This document shows, piece by piece, positions 16,143 to 25,806 of a stretch of DNA of 51,005 bases (position 1 is the first letter of the stretch; every line of letters starts with the position of its first letter). Under the pieces are notes generated by a model. The model ran no database searches, was not told the origin of the DNA, and saw only the letters and a list, made by a program, of their open reading frames with translations. The stretch lies in assembly GCA_964459635.1 (NCBI GenBank), contig CAYWMQ010000005.1, positions 1-51,005 on the forward strand, read 5' to 3'. The stretch comes from CAYWMQ01 sp964459635. GTDB taxonomy: Bacteria > Patescibacteriota > Minisyncoccia > Phycocordibacterales > UBA12088. The position numbers were made by a program, and so were the translations under genes.

Positions 16143-16240
16143 CGCAGGATAATAGGATATCAGGAAATCATGATATTGCGATATGGTATACCAGTCTTCG
16201 TTGTTCACCACTATCCTACTGTCTTGATATCCCACTATCT
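16143..16240. repeat. GATATC word repeat, imperfect inverted
   Basis: AGGATAATAGGATATCAGG and the opposite-strand text CTTGATATCCCACTATC form imperfect inverted arms in the murG-gltX gap. Further GATAT words lie between them. It is followed by a GTAACTCGT word like those at 39.7-39.9 kb. Confidence 0.55.
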
Positions 16241-16277
16241 ACGTGCGTCATTGTTGTTACTCGTAACTCGTCTCCCT

Positions 16278-17411
16278 TTATATTTCATGTTCCAGTGCAA
16301 TACGTGCGATCTCGGCCGCTATCACCTTCGCCGCCTCCGGCCTTTTGAACGTTTTCGCGCCCTCACGCATCTTTTTTTGCAGGTCGGAGTCTCCCAGGAC
16401 CCGCTCCACTTCGGATAGTAGCACGTGAGGAGTAAGGTTGTTCTGTTCAATGACATCGGCCGCGCCGGTGCGTGCGTACGCGAAAGCATTGTGGCGCTGG
16501 TCGCGACTCACAAGCTCGGGAATAGGGATGAGTATGGACGGCTTTTCCCAGTTCGCTATCTCAAAAATGGACCCGCTACCGGCGCGTGACACGATGAGTG
16601 CCGCTATGCCCGCAGACATACGCAACGCGAGCGCGTTTAGGTAGGGGAAGGGCTTATACCTGTTCTTATACGGGTGAGATTCGAGCTGTACGTCCGTAAG
16701 AGTCTTAAGCGCCTCATAGTTATTCTTACCGGTCTGGTGTATCACTTGCCATTTGTTGAGCATGTCGGGAAGCGCTTGCAGTACAACATCATTGATAGCC
16801 TGCGCACCTTGCGAGCCCCCAAGTATCAAAATGGTGGGCACGTCGGGAGCAAGTTGAAGAAACTCATGGGCGCCTTGCGTTGCCGCCAGACGCATTTCAC
16901 GCCGTATCGGGTTGCCGACGTAGGCCACACGCTCGGGGTGCGGCATAAGCTCCTTTGTTTCGGGGTAGCTTATCCCAACACGCGCGGCAAACTTAGCAGC
17001 CCAGAGATTTGCGCGTCCGGGTATCGCGTCCGACTCGTGAACGAACACGGGAATGCGGAGCAGCCGCGCCGCAAAGACGGTCGGCACCGATACGTACCCA
17101 CCCTTACTGAACACCACGTCGGGGTAGATCTTAAAGAGTATGCGCAGCGCGGTCGGAAGGCCGATAAGCGTTTTGAAAAAATCACTGGTGTTCTTGATGG
17201 ACGCGTAGGTACGTATCTTTCCCGCTGACACGTGATGGTACTCAATGTCGTGCTCGTACAGCACCTCCTCGTCAAACGGAGCATTTGACAAATAATACAG
17301 CTCGGGCTTTACGAGATTGCGTTCGTCGGCAAGCTCCAAAAGCTCCTGTGCCACCGCTATGAGTGGGTAAAAATGCCCCCCGGTGCCTCCTCCTGTAAGT
17401 ACGACTTTCAT
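16278..17411 (-). CDS. murG: UDP-GlcNAc--lipid I GlcNAc transferase
   Basis: Adds GlcNAc to undecaprenyl-PP-MurNAc-pentapeptide (lipid I) on the inner membrane face; 377 aa. Seen: MKVVLTGGGTGGHFYP at the N-terminus, DVVFSKGGYVSVP, PVFVHESDAIPGRAN, ILGGSQGAQAIN, and the donor-site VSRAGSGSIFEI. It lies downstream of mraY and ftsW on the same strand, a normal dcw-type order. Confidence 0.96.
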   Translation of the reverse strand: MKVVLTGGGTGGHFYPLIAVAQELLELADERNLVKPELYYLSNAPFDEEVLYEHDIEYHHVSAGKIRTYASIKNTSDFFKTLIGLPTALRILFKIYPDVVFSKGGYVSVPTVFAARLLRIPVFVHESDAIPGRANLWAAKFAARVGISYPETKELMPHPERVAYVGNPIRREMRLAATQGAHEFLQLAPDVPTILILGGSQGAQAINDVVLQALPDMLNKWQVIHQTGKNNYEALKTLTDVQLESHPYKNRYKPFPYLNALALRMSAGIAALIVSRAGSGSIFEIANWEKPSILIPIPELVSRDQRHNAFAYARTGAADVIEQNNLTPHVLLSEVERVLGDSDLQKKMREGAKTFKRPEAAKVIAAEIARIALEHEI

Positions 17412-17456
17412 GTTCGTGTTTGAGCTCTGCTATGAGAAGCAGTATACCACGCCTCC

Positions 17457-18650
17457 TTATCTGTTTGCCCATCCACCCGCTTTTAGGCGAGCTATGAACG
17501 TGCGTCCGTGCGCGGTAGCCGACCGCTCCCCCACCCTCCTCGCCTTAGGCGCTGCGTCAGTCACGGTGGCATATCTGCTTACATTGAGCATGATGCCGAC
17601 GGAACAGAGCGCAAAGAAAAGCGCCGACCCGCCATGGCTGATAAACGTGAGCGGCTCGCCGGTAAGAGGCACGATGCCGAGCATGGAGCCCATGTTCGCA
17701 AATGCTTGTGTCACAATGAACGCCACTATACCCACACATAAGAGGGTCCCAAAACGGTCCGGCGCTCGTGCCGCCACCGTAAGGCCGCGTATCGCAAAGA
17801 ATACAAAGCACAGAATGAGCAGCGCACCACCCACAAAACCAAACTCCTCTGCCGCCACCGAAAAGACCGAGTCACCTATGGGCTCCGGTAAGTAGCTGAA
17901 CTTTTGGACGCTTTGGCCATAGCCGCGTCCTACCCACCCACCCGAGCCTATGGCGATAAGTGACTGTCGTATCTGATAGCCGCTCCCGCGCGGGTCGTCA
18001 GCCGGATCGATAAATGTGGTAATGCGCTGCATGACGTACGGCTGCATAAACGCGACCGCCGTCACAAAGATCCCCGCACCGACGATAAGCGCGCTTGCGT
18101 GGGCGAGCCGCGCACCGGAGACCATGTACATGGCAAAGCCTGCAACGCCAATGATGAGAAATGTGCCCACATCAGGCTGGGCAAGGAGCAAGATGGCAGG
18201 CAGAGCTGTCACCGTGAGGTACGGCGCCAAGCCGTACCGTGCCGAGCGGATCTGCGCCGGACGCGCCGACAGGACGGCGGCCAGCAGTACAACGTATCCC
18301 AGTTTTAACACTTCGCCGGGCTGTAGTGAAAGCCCGAATACGTTAAGCCACCTCGTAGCGCCCCCCGCCTCACGTCCAATGCCCGGGATGAACACAAGCA
18401 GGGTGAGCAACAGAGCGAACGCATAGAGATGCGGCGCATAGCCCCGCAACTTCTTGTAGGGTACGCGTGAGATTACCAACATGGCCACCGTGCCGCAGCC
18501 CACTCCCAGCAAAAGCTGTGATAGCGCCACAGAAGAGAACGTTGCGCCGTTGCGCGCCAACAGGCCGAGTGATGCACTGCTAAAGATAAAAAAACCCGCA
18601 ACGACGAGCACAAGCGTCACGATGAGAAGGGGGCGGTCGAGAGAGTGCAT
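17457..18650 (-). CDS. ftsW: SEDS-family lipid II polymerase FtsW/RodA
   Basis: Polytopic membrane protein of 397 aa with about ten hydrophobic segments; polymerises lipid II into glycan at the septum. Signatures: SLQPGEVLKL, LLLAQPDVGTF, SVAAEEFGFVGG and the C-terminal PLTFISHGGSALFF. The placement between mraY and murG favours FtsW over RodA. The ATG at 18650 precedes HSLDRPLLIV; upstream in-frame sequence is repeat-derived and is left out. The tail after the last helix is basic. Confidence 0.93.
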   Translation of the reverse strand: MHSLDRPLLIVTLVLVVAGFFIFSSASLGLLARNGATFSSVALSQLLLGVGCGTVAMLVISRVPYKKLRGYAPHLYAFALLLTLLVFIPGIGREAGGATRWLNVFGLSLQPGEVLKLGYVVLLAAVLSARPAQIRSARYGLAPYLTVTALPAILLLAQPDVGTFLIIGVAGFAMYMVSGARLAHASALIVGAGIFVTAVAFMQPYVMQRITTFIDPADDPRGSGYQIRQSLIAIGSGGWVGRGYGQSVQKFSYLPEPIGDSVFSVAAEEFGFVGGALLILCFVFFAIRGLTVAARAPDRFGTLLCVGIVAFIVTQAFANMGSMLGIVPLTGEPLTFISHGGSALFFALCSVGIMLNVSRYATVTDAAPKARRVGERSATAHGRTFIARLKAGGWANR

Positions 18651-18654
18651 GTGT

Positions 18655-18695
18655 AAGGGAATGGGTATGCGAATGGGGACGAGCGAATATGAAGG
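18655..18695 (-). repeat. CATTCCC word repeat upstream of ftsW
   Basis: On the minus strand this reads as variations of CCCATTCGCATACCCATTCCC directly before the ftsW start. The same words occur at 36497-36546 near dnaJ. Confidence 0.5.
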
Positions 18696-18715
18696 TCCGG
18701 TGCCACTGACGCAAA

Positions 18716-18843
18716 AGCCCAAATTCAAAATTTCAAGCTCCAAACAAATCACAAACATCAAAATCCGCGAAGACCATCCGTATGTGTTTTGTATTTGTGT
18801 ACTGGTGCTTATTTGGAACTTGTAATTTACAAATTAGGGCTTT
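18716..18843. repeat. long imperfect inverted repeat, family A
   Basis: The left arm has AAAGCCCAAATTC and TTTCAAGCTCCAAA; the right arm carries the complement (TTTGGA-less variants such as TTTGGAACTTGTAATTT and AGGGCTTTT). The outer AAAGCCC/GGGCTTT ends pair exactly. It lies in the mraY-ftsW gap. Related structures lie at 24000-24131 and 37611-37755. Confidence 0.7.
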
Positions 18844-18901
18844 TGCTTACCGGTATTTCGTATGGTTATTACCCACCAATCACTTTTCTTTACTCATTCA
18901 C

Positions 18902-19981
18902 TTACACTGATCCAGCCAGTGCAACGATAACTCCTATGAACGCCATGATGATGGACAACACCCAGTAGCGCATCGTCACTTTGTACGCCGGCCAGCCGAT
19001 AGCTTCAAAGTGGTGGTGGATAGGCGCGATCTTGAACACCTTCTTCTTGCGGTACTTTTTCGAAGCCACTTGGACAAGATCCGAAGCGACCGTAGCCACG
19101 AGCGGGAATGCGATGATGGGAAGGACAAGCACCCCCTTTCCCTCCCCCAGGGTGTCGGTCATGAAGGCGACCACAGTGAGTGCCATTGTGAGGCCCATGA
19201 CACCGGTTTCGGACATGTAAAAGCGCGCGGGGGGTATGTTAAACCACAGAAACGCCAGCAGACCACCCACCACCACTCCACAGAACGCAGCCAAGTCTAT
19301 TTGATTCTGCGCGTACGCAATGAGTGCGTACGCGGAAAATATCGCGCCAAATACGCCGCCCGCGAGGCCATCTATGCCGTCAATAACACCGCCCGCATAG
19401 ACGCCCACTGCAACAAGTATAAAGAAAGGAATAAACCATACGCCCATTTCCACGAGACCGTCAAACGGCACATTAACCGCGCTTATGTCAAGTTTGGCGT
19501 AAAACCACCAGCCGATGAATGCTGAGACAAGCCCCACCACGGTGAGTCTTTGTGAGAGCGGTAGGCCGCCTGCAAAATGTGCGCCATTGCCCAGGACTTC
19601 GAGAAGATCGTCTACGAAGCCTACCGCTGCACCCACGAGCAGCGCAAAAAAAGGCAGCCATGTTTGGCTTCGACTCAGGAATTCCATCTTGTCGAACGTT
19701 GGGCCCCCAATGTAGTGCTTCAAGAGCCAGAGGCTCATGATGGTGATACACACGCTGCCCCAGATCACGATACCACCCATGCGGGGCGTACCCACCTCCT
19801 TGTTCTTGTGCAGTTCATTGAAAAGCGGCGTCTCGCCGCCCCCATATCCGGCAGCTTTTCCCGAGCGTTTCTTCCAGCACTTAAAACGGTACAGGTAGTG
19901 CGTAACTATGGGCGTAAGTGCGATACCGACAAAGAACGCTATTGCGGTCGGACTGATGACTTTGACGATATCTACCATCAT
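18902..19981 (-). CDS. mraY: phospho-N-acetylmuramoyl-pentapeptide transferase
   Basis: Transfers phospho-MurNAc-pentapeptide to undecaprenyl phosphate, making lipid I. The protein is 359 aa with about ten membrane helices. Catalytic motifs: GFVDDLLEV (DD pair), GGVIDGIDGLAGG, and APIHHHFEAIGWPAYKVTMRYW with the HHH motif. Start at the ATG-ATG pair 19981/19978. It follows the carboxypeptidase gene by 34 bases. The frame continues upstream but overlaps that gene. Confidence 0.96.
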   Translation of the reverse strand: MMVDIVKVISPTAIAFFVGIALTPIVTHYLYRFKCWKKRSGKAAGYGGGETPLFNELHKNKEVGTPRMGGIVIWGSVCITIMSLWLLKHYIGGPTFDKMEFLSRSQTWLPFFALLVGAAVGFVDDLLEVLGNGAHFAGGLPLSQRLTVVGLVSAFIGWWFYAKLDISAVNVPFDGLVEMGVWFIPFFILVAVGVYAGGVIDGIDGLAGGVFGAIFSAYALIAYAQNQIDLAAFCGVVVGGLLAFLWFNIPPARFYMSETGVMGLTMALTVVAFMTDTLGEGKGVLVLPIIAFPLVATVASDLVQVASKKYRKKKVFKIAPIHHHFEAIGWPAYKVTMRYWVLSIIMAFIGVIVALAGSV

Positions 19982-20015
19982 AGTGTAAAGACTGTGTACG
20001 CGGGAACAGCGGCAT

Positions 20016-21116
20016 TTACGGCTGCCGCACGGTCGTGCCCGCCGTTTCGAACTCGTACCACCCCGAGGTGTAGTAGGTGCGCGTCGCATGTACGAGCGCA
20101 TCCACGTCGTCAAATCTACCCTCAAGGGTTGAGCCCAGTACCACCACAGCCACGGGCTCATTCAGGCCGACGTCGACCACCATAGCGAGATTTCCGCCTG
20201 CCAGGTCCGTATATCCCGTTTTACCTCCCAGGAGCCCGGGTGTCGCCGACACGAGCGCGTTGGTATTGGACGCATTGTGTGCAAATCCCGACTCGGAAAC
20301 GTATCGCGCATTTGCTCGTGTCGTTTCCAGCAGCAGATCCGGTGCGCTGAGCCATACGTGAGCCAGGAGCCGCGCAACATCGCGCGCTGTCCCGACACCC
20401 CCGGTCGCTTCCGCGCCCACGTCTAGACCGGTGGGATTGCGGAAGATGGTGTCCTCAAGGCCAAGCTCTTTTGCGCGCGTGTTCATGCGGCCCACGAATG
20501 ACTGCGTGCCCACCCGCGGGCTTGTGGTGTCACCATTACTTAAAAGCGCCCCGGCGGCCGCAGCCACCGCGTCAGCTCCGTCATTGCTGCTCGTAACGAG
20601 CGTGAAAGAGAGCAAGTCCCTAAGCTTCCAGCGCTCCGCGGCAAAAAGCCCCGAATCCCCCTCAACCGCGAGTGCCTGCTCGGTGATAGCCACTCGCGTG
20701 TCCGGCGTAAGCGACTCGTGTGCCACCACTGCGGTCATAAGCTTTGTGAGGCTTGCGAGCGGGAGCCGCTCCGTTTCATTTTTGCGGTAGAGCTCGCGCC
20801 CTGTTGTGAGGTCGTACACCACTGCGGAGCGTGCCGCGAGCGAGAGCGACTCGTAGGGGTTTGCTTGAGTGGGAGCGCGTCGGAGGATGGGTGCGCTGGG
20901 CTCCGCAACGACCGGTGGTGTTTCCGCTACGATCGGCTTTTCGGGCCAGAGAGTGACAGATGCGACGACCACGAGGCCGGTGAGTGAAAACGCACCGATG
21001 AGTGCCACCATACGGTCGCGCCGCTCGTGGCTCTGCTCCGCCCAGTCTCCCTGTTCCTGCCGATCCACCGAAGGTGGAGGGGTATGAGCGTGTTGATGGT
21101 TGGGTTCCTCGTACAT
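20016..21116 (-). CDS. D-alanyl-D-alanine carboxypeptidase (PBP5-like, S11)
   Basis: Trims the terminal D-Ala of peptidoglycan stems outside the membrane; 366 aa. An N-terminal cytoplasmic polar stretch precedes one membrane helix (about 37-57). Active-site motifs: S122-x-x-K125 in LASLTKLM, S176-x-N178 in TSSNDG, and K299-T-G in GGKTGYT. The C-terminal membrane-binding beta domain of PBP5 appears absent or very short, so anchoring is by the N-terminal helix. The gene begins 3 bases after scpB ends. Confidence 0.92.
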   Translation of the reverse strand: MYEEPNHQHAHTPPPSVDRQEQGDWAEQSHERRDRMVALIGAFSLTGLVVVASVTLWPEKPIVAETPPVVAEPSAPILRRAPTQANPYESLSLAARSAVVYDLTTGRELYRKNETERLPLASLTKLMTAVVAHESLTPDTRVAITEQALAVEGDSGLFAAERWKLRDLLSFTLVTSSNDGADAVAAAAGALLSNGDTTSPRVGTQSFVGRMNTRAKELGLEDTIFRNPTGLDVGAEATGGVGTARDVARLLAHVWLSAPDLLLETTRANARYVSESGFAHNASNTNALVSATPGLLGGKTGYTDLAGGNLAMVVDVGLNEPVAVVVLGSTLEGRFDDVDALVHATRTYYTSGWYEFETAGTTVRQP

Positions 21117-21119
21117 AGG

Positions 21120-21668
21120 TCAAGCATTCAGCGTTTCTTCAGCCTTTTCTTGTTCAAACAGCGCGAGCGCCTGTACGGCCTCGGCGTATCCGGGAAGCTC
21201 TTCCACACGCGTGAGGCCAAGGTGTGCGAGAAGGTCACTTGTGGCACGGTAGATCGAAGAGCGGCTGTTTTCAGGGTTGGGAACACGCTCAATAAGCCCG
21301 CGTACCTGTAAATTGCGCAAAATGAACGTGGAATTGACGCCCCGGATGTAGTCTATTTGTGCGCGCGTGGCGGGGCCGCGATATAGCACGATAGCAAGCG
21401 TCTCTGCGCCCGCTTTGCCGAGATCGCGTGTAAGTTCGTCCTTTCGTGCTGCGGCGATGATGGCGGACGCTTCAGGCGCCGTCACAAGCTCAAGCTCGCC
21501 GTTTGCGTCAAGCAAACGCAGGCCGCGCGTGGCGAGGTTTGCGCGTAGTGCACGCACAGCCTCTTCAAGCGCCTCAGGTGCCATACCCAGCATCTTTTCG
21601 ATACGTGAGCGGGAGGTAGGCTCGCCGCGGTAAAAAAGCAATGCTTCAAGCTGCACATCGGGCGTCAT
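21120..21668 (-). CDS. scpB: segregation and condensation protein B
   Basis: 182 aa with two winged-helix domains; partner of ScpA and SMC in chromosome condensation. Seen: LEALLFYRGEPTSRSRIEKML at the N-terminus, ETLAIVLYRGPATRAQIDYIRGVN, and an RGLIERV wing. Two starts are possible (21677 and 21668). TAGAAT at 21676-21681 overlaps the first and ends 8 nt before the second, so ATG 21668 is favoured and predicted leaderless. scpA lies just upstream on the same strand. Confidence 0.9.
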   Translation of the reverse strand: MTPDVQLEALLFYRGEPTSRSRIEKMLGMAPEALEEAVRALRANLATRGLRLLDANGELELVTAPEASAIIAAARKDELTRDLGKAGAETLAIVLYRGPATRAQIDYIRGVNSTFILRNLQVRGLIERVPNPENSRSSIYRATSDLLAHLGLTRVEELPGYAEAVQALALFEQEKAEETLNA

Positions 21669-21675
21669 ACCACGC

Positions 21676-21681
21676 ATTCTA
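21676..21681 (-). promoter_or_regulatory. -10 box TAGAAT before scpB
   Basis: Ends 8 nt before ATG 21668. The -35 region is weak. One of the set of -10 boxes spaced 7-9 nt from start codons. Confidence 0.45.
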
Positions 21682-21777
21682 CCTTATATACGGCGCATCC
21701 GAAAGCACACACGTACGGTAATGTGCACAGGAAAACTGGGGATTTTCGCGTGGCTGGCGGCGCCCACTGTGTATGGG

Positions 21778-22530
21778 CTACCCGTAACGAGGAAGTCCGA
21801 CGCGGTCCGTTTCAAGGTAGATATCTTCAAACAAACCTTGCTGCTCCACCTGCACGGTGCCTTGCTTCACAAGCTCAAGGACCGCCAAAAAACTTACGAC
21901 AATGAGCGCTCGTACGTCGCGATCGGCAGCGCTTCCTTTTCCATGTCCCGAGAACTCACGGAAGCTGGTACGCATACCCGCTTCCACACGCTTCGTCAGC
22001 CGCTCGATCATCTCCTCCAAGGAGAGTATTTTTTGTACGGTGGCACGCGACAGCTTTGGCTCTCGGGCGGGGAGGTTGGTAAGCACACGCGCCATAGCAT
22101 CTTGGATGGCGGGGAGTGTCATTGAGCTGTCGGGCGAAAAGACGGGTACGCCGGTACGCTTACCTTGGCCGCGGTACAGTCGTGTGCGGCCATAGAGTGG
22201 CGCAAGCTGCGCGCCCAGCGCACGTATGCGTTCGTACAACTTAAGGCGCGTCTCAAGGTCGTCTATGGACGCCTGCTCCTCCTCGGTGAGTGAAAGTATC
22301 GGCAGGAGCGACTTCGACTTAATGAGGAGTAGGGTCGAGCCGATGAGGATGAAGTGTGCCGTTTCCGCGAGCGGATACTCGGGGTGCGCCCGCACGTAGG
22401 CTATGAAGTCGTCCGTCACTCGGGCAAGCGCGATGTCATTGATGAGGAGCTTGCGCTTTTCTATGAGCGCAAGCAGCAGGTCGAGGGGCCCCTCGAAGCT
22501 TTCGGTGGCTACGGTAAAAGAGGTGCTCAC
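21778..22530 (-). CDS. scpA: segregation and condensation protein A
   Basis: 250-aa kleisin that bridges SMC heads with ScpB. The N-terminus carries FEGPLDLLLALIEKRKLLIND, the central part LVKSKSLLP-type text (LLLIKSKSLLPILSL), and the C-terminus a winged helix (VVSFLAVLELVKQGTVQVEQ). The GTG at 22530 is chosen: it starts the family-conserved STSFTVATESFEGPLD region and is 7 nt after a TACACT box. The frame continues upstream without family similarity. Confidence 0.92.
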   Translation of the reverse strand: MSTSFTVATESFEGPLDLLLALIEKRKLLINDIALARVTDDFIAYVRAHPEYPLAETAHFILIGSTLLLIKSKSLLPILSLTEEEQASIDDLETRLKLYERIRALGAQLAPLYGRTRLYRGQGKRTGVPVFSPDSSMTLPAIQDAMARVLTNLPAREPKLSRATVQKILSLEEMIERLTKRVEAGMRTSFREFSGHGKGSAADRDVRALIVVSFLAVLELVKQGTVQVEQQGLFEDIYLETDRVGLPRYG

Positions 22531-22536
22531 ACGGTA

Positions 22537-22542
22537 AGTGTA
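22537..22542 (-). promoter_or_regulatory. -10 box TACACT, leaderless GTG start of scpA
   Basis: The last base of TACACT is 7 nt from the G of GTG 22530, placing +1 on the start codon. No Shine-Dalgarno sequence is seen. Confidence 0.5.
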
Positions 22543-22596
22543 CCGCAGTGTTGCAAATCTTGCAGTACCCTCATGCGTGCGCAATGAACATGCGCA

Positions 22597-23934
<1,338 letters not shown>

Positions 23935-23957
23935 AGGAGTGGTTAATGAGATGTGGT

Positions 23958-23991
23958 CACGATACTAATCTACGAATTATGCGAATACATG
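23958..23991 (-). repeat. dispersed repeat family B upstream of aspS
   Basis: On the minus strand it reads ATTCGCATAATTCGTAGATT then AGTATCGTG, the same order as the copy upstream of murI. It lies 24 bases before the aspS start. Confidence 0.65.
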
Positions 23992-23999
23992 AAGTAAAT

Positions 24000-24131
24000 C
24001 GTAAATCCAAAATTACAAGCTCCAAATAAGCACCAAATATCAATTACCTAAACATAGCGCCCGCGTTTATTTGATGCTTATTCATTGCGATTTATTTGGA
24101 ACTTGTGATTTGGAACTTGTGATTTTTCTCT
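24000..24131. repeat. long imperfect inverted repeat, family A
   Basis: The left arm has ATTACAAGCTCCAAATAAGC; the right arm has the complement TTTATTTGGAACTTGTGATT, with the second unit partly duplicated. It fills the gap between the Nudix and aspS genes and matches structures at 18716-18843 and 37611-37755. Confidence 0.7.
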
Positions 24132-24182
24132 CGCATCTTGTTGTATGTATAGTGGCATCACACTTTCACTATCCACTAACCA

Positions 24183-24617
24183 CTAATGTGTGTCCCGATA
24201 ATACGGCCCACCACGGTACGCGTCAAGCATGTCGGGGATGGTGGCAAAGAGGGGTGTGGGGAGTGCGTCGAGCGGGTACCAGGCCCAGGATTCGCATTTA
24301 TCGGGCTCCAGGACCTGTGGTTCCCCACTTTCCCAATCGGCCACAAAGCCGATATGCACATAATGCTTTGGCGCGTAGACGCGAGTGTTTGTGAGGACCA
24401 AGAAGCGCACGTTCTTGACTTTGACCCCACACTCTTCCGCTATCTCGCGGAGCGCACACTCTTCGAAGCCCTCCATATACTCCAAGTGCCCGCCCGGAAA
24501 GGAGTACTCGCCCGTGCCATGGCTCGACAGGCGCTTACCTACAAGTGCGTTGCCCTCCTTGAGAATCATGATGCCGATGCCAACGAGGGGGCGAGTGCTC
24601 TGTGTTGGTCCATTCAT
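24183..24617 (-). CDS. Nudix hydrolase
   Basis: 144 aa. Hydrolyses a nucleoside-diphosphate-linked or nucleoside triphosphate substrate. The full Nudix box is present, from GGHLEYMEGFEEC to LREIAEECGV (Gx5Ex7REUxEExGU). It resembles MTH1/NudI-type house-cleaning enzymes (VKNVRFLVLTNTRVY, VHIGFVADW). The ATG at 24617 is chosen as closest to the conserved core. It lies between two repeat-filled gaps, so its transcription is probably separate from aspS. Confidence 0.9.
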   Translation of the reverse strand: MNGPTQSTRPLVGIGIMILKEGNALVGKRLSSHGTGEYSFPGGHLEYMEGFEECALREIAEECGVKVKNVRFLVLTNTRVYAPKHYVHIGFVADWESGEPQVLEPDKCESWAWYPLDALPTPLFATIPDMLDAYRGGPYYRDTH

Positions 24618-24662
24618 AAGTGCAGCTTCACTGTAGGCGTTTGCGTGGGGTGTGTACACAGC

Positions 24663-24768
24663 TGTTAAATTTTTGATTTTAGATTACAGAGATTCGCAAC
24701 AACGTACGTATTTCTGCGAACACTCGTTCTAAAATCTGAAATCTAATATCTAAAATCTTATATCGTCA
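24663..24768. repeat. inverted AT-rich repeat between Nudix and trpS genes
   Basis: GATTTTAGATTACAGAGATT and the complementary text CTAAAATCTGAAATC with TCTAAAATC form imperfect arms. Same word-repeat style as family A but a different word. Confidence 0.6.
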
Positions 24769-25735
24769 CTCCCACCTTCTCCCTCACCTCGCGCATTTTT
24801 TCCGATGCTACGGCGCGGGCGCGCTCTGCCCCCTCGCGCAGGATGTGCTTCACGGCGTTCGTGTCTTTTGCGAGCTCGCGACGACGCTCACGAAGCGGCG
24901 CGACGGCGGCGATGATGTTGTCCGCCAAAAGTTCCTTGCTTTCTTTGTACCCGATAGTCCCGGCGCGGTAGCGGCTCTCAATCTCAGTTAGCATGTCCGT
25001 ACTGAAGTGCTTGTGCAGCGCAAAGACGTTGCATGTCTCCGGGTCCAAAGGCTCTCCCCTCCCCTTTGAGTCTGTCACGATGCGCATGGCAAGGGTGCGT
25101 ATCTCGTCGTCTTCGGCAAAAAGCGGGATGGTGTTGCCGTAGCTTTTGCTCATCTTCTGTCCGTCGAGCCCGGGTATTACCGCGACCTCAGCCGGAATAT
25201 ATGCCTCAGGTAGTTTGAAGATTTCTCCATAAGTACCGTTAAACTTTTCTGCGGTATCGCGCGCAAACTCTATGTGCTGCTTCTGGTCTTGCCCCACCGG
25301 CACGATGTCCGGACTGTAGAGCAGTATGTCAGCGCTCATCAGCATCGGGTAGTCAAAGGTACCCACATTGATATCTTTGTTCTTCGCCTCTGCGTCCTTG
25401 AACGCATGCGCCCGCATAAGGTACGGCATGGTCGTAAGCGTATTGAAGATCCAGCAGAGCTCGGTGTGCTCGGATATGTCAGACTGCTTGAAAAGCGTCA
25501 CATCCTTCGGGTCAAGGCCGATGGCCAAGTAATCAAGAGCTACGCCGAGCGTATTTTCGCGAAGCTCGGCGCCGTTATGGATGATGTTCATCGCGTGGTA
25601 ATCTGCGACGAACACGAAGCTTTCGTGCGTCTTTGCGAGCTCCACGAACTGGCGCATTGCGCCGAGGTAGTTGCCGATGTGCGGGCGGCCCGTCGGTTTT
25701 ACGCCCGATAACAGTCTTTTCTGAGCGCTGCTCAT
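24758..25735 (-). CDS. trpS: tryptophanyl-tRNA synthetase
   Basis: Class I synthetase, 325 aa. Motifs: SGVKPTGRPHIGNYLGA (HIGH equivalent HIGN) at the N-terminus, PVGQDQKQHIEFARD, and DGQKMSKSYGNTI (KMSKS). The ATG at 25735 is preferred over the in-frame GTG three codons earlier. It is divergent from the 604-aa gene, separated by about 70 bases that must hold both promoters. The last 11 bases overlap the repeat in the following gap. Confidence 0.95.
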   Translation of the reverse strand: MSSAQKRLLSGVKPTGRPHIGNYLGAMRQFVELAKTHESFVFVADYHAMNIIHNGAELRENTLGVALDYLAIGLDPKDVTLFKQSDISEHTELCWIFNTLTTMPYLMRAHAFKDAEAKNKDINVGTFDYPMLMSADILLYSPDIVPVGQDQKQHIEFARDTAEKFNGTYGEIFKLPEAYIPAEVAVIPGLDGQKMSKSYGNTIPLFAEDDEIRTLAMRIVTDSKGRGEPLDPETCNVFALHKHFSTDMLTEIESRYRAGTIGYKESKELLADNIIAAVAPLRERRRELAKDTNAVKHILREGAERARAVASEKMREVREKVGVTI

Positions 25736-25792
25736 TGTCGACACTGTATCACAATACGCACCTCATGACGATATGTATTGCTATGTTTGCGC

Positions 25793-25798
25793 TATACT
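25793..25798 (+). promoter_or_regulatory. -10 box TATACT, near-leaderless start
   Basis: Ends 9 nt before the ATG at 25807, giving a predicted leader of about two bases. No clear -35. Confidence 0.45.
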
Positions 25799-25806
25799 TG
25801 TGCCAT

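Noticed and set aside
15557..16348. 263-codon plus-strand frame
   Set aside because: Antisense to gltX and the repeat gap; product lacks any family signature.
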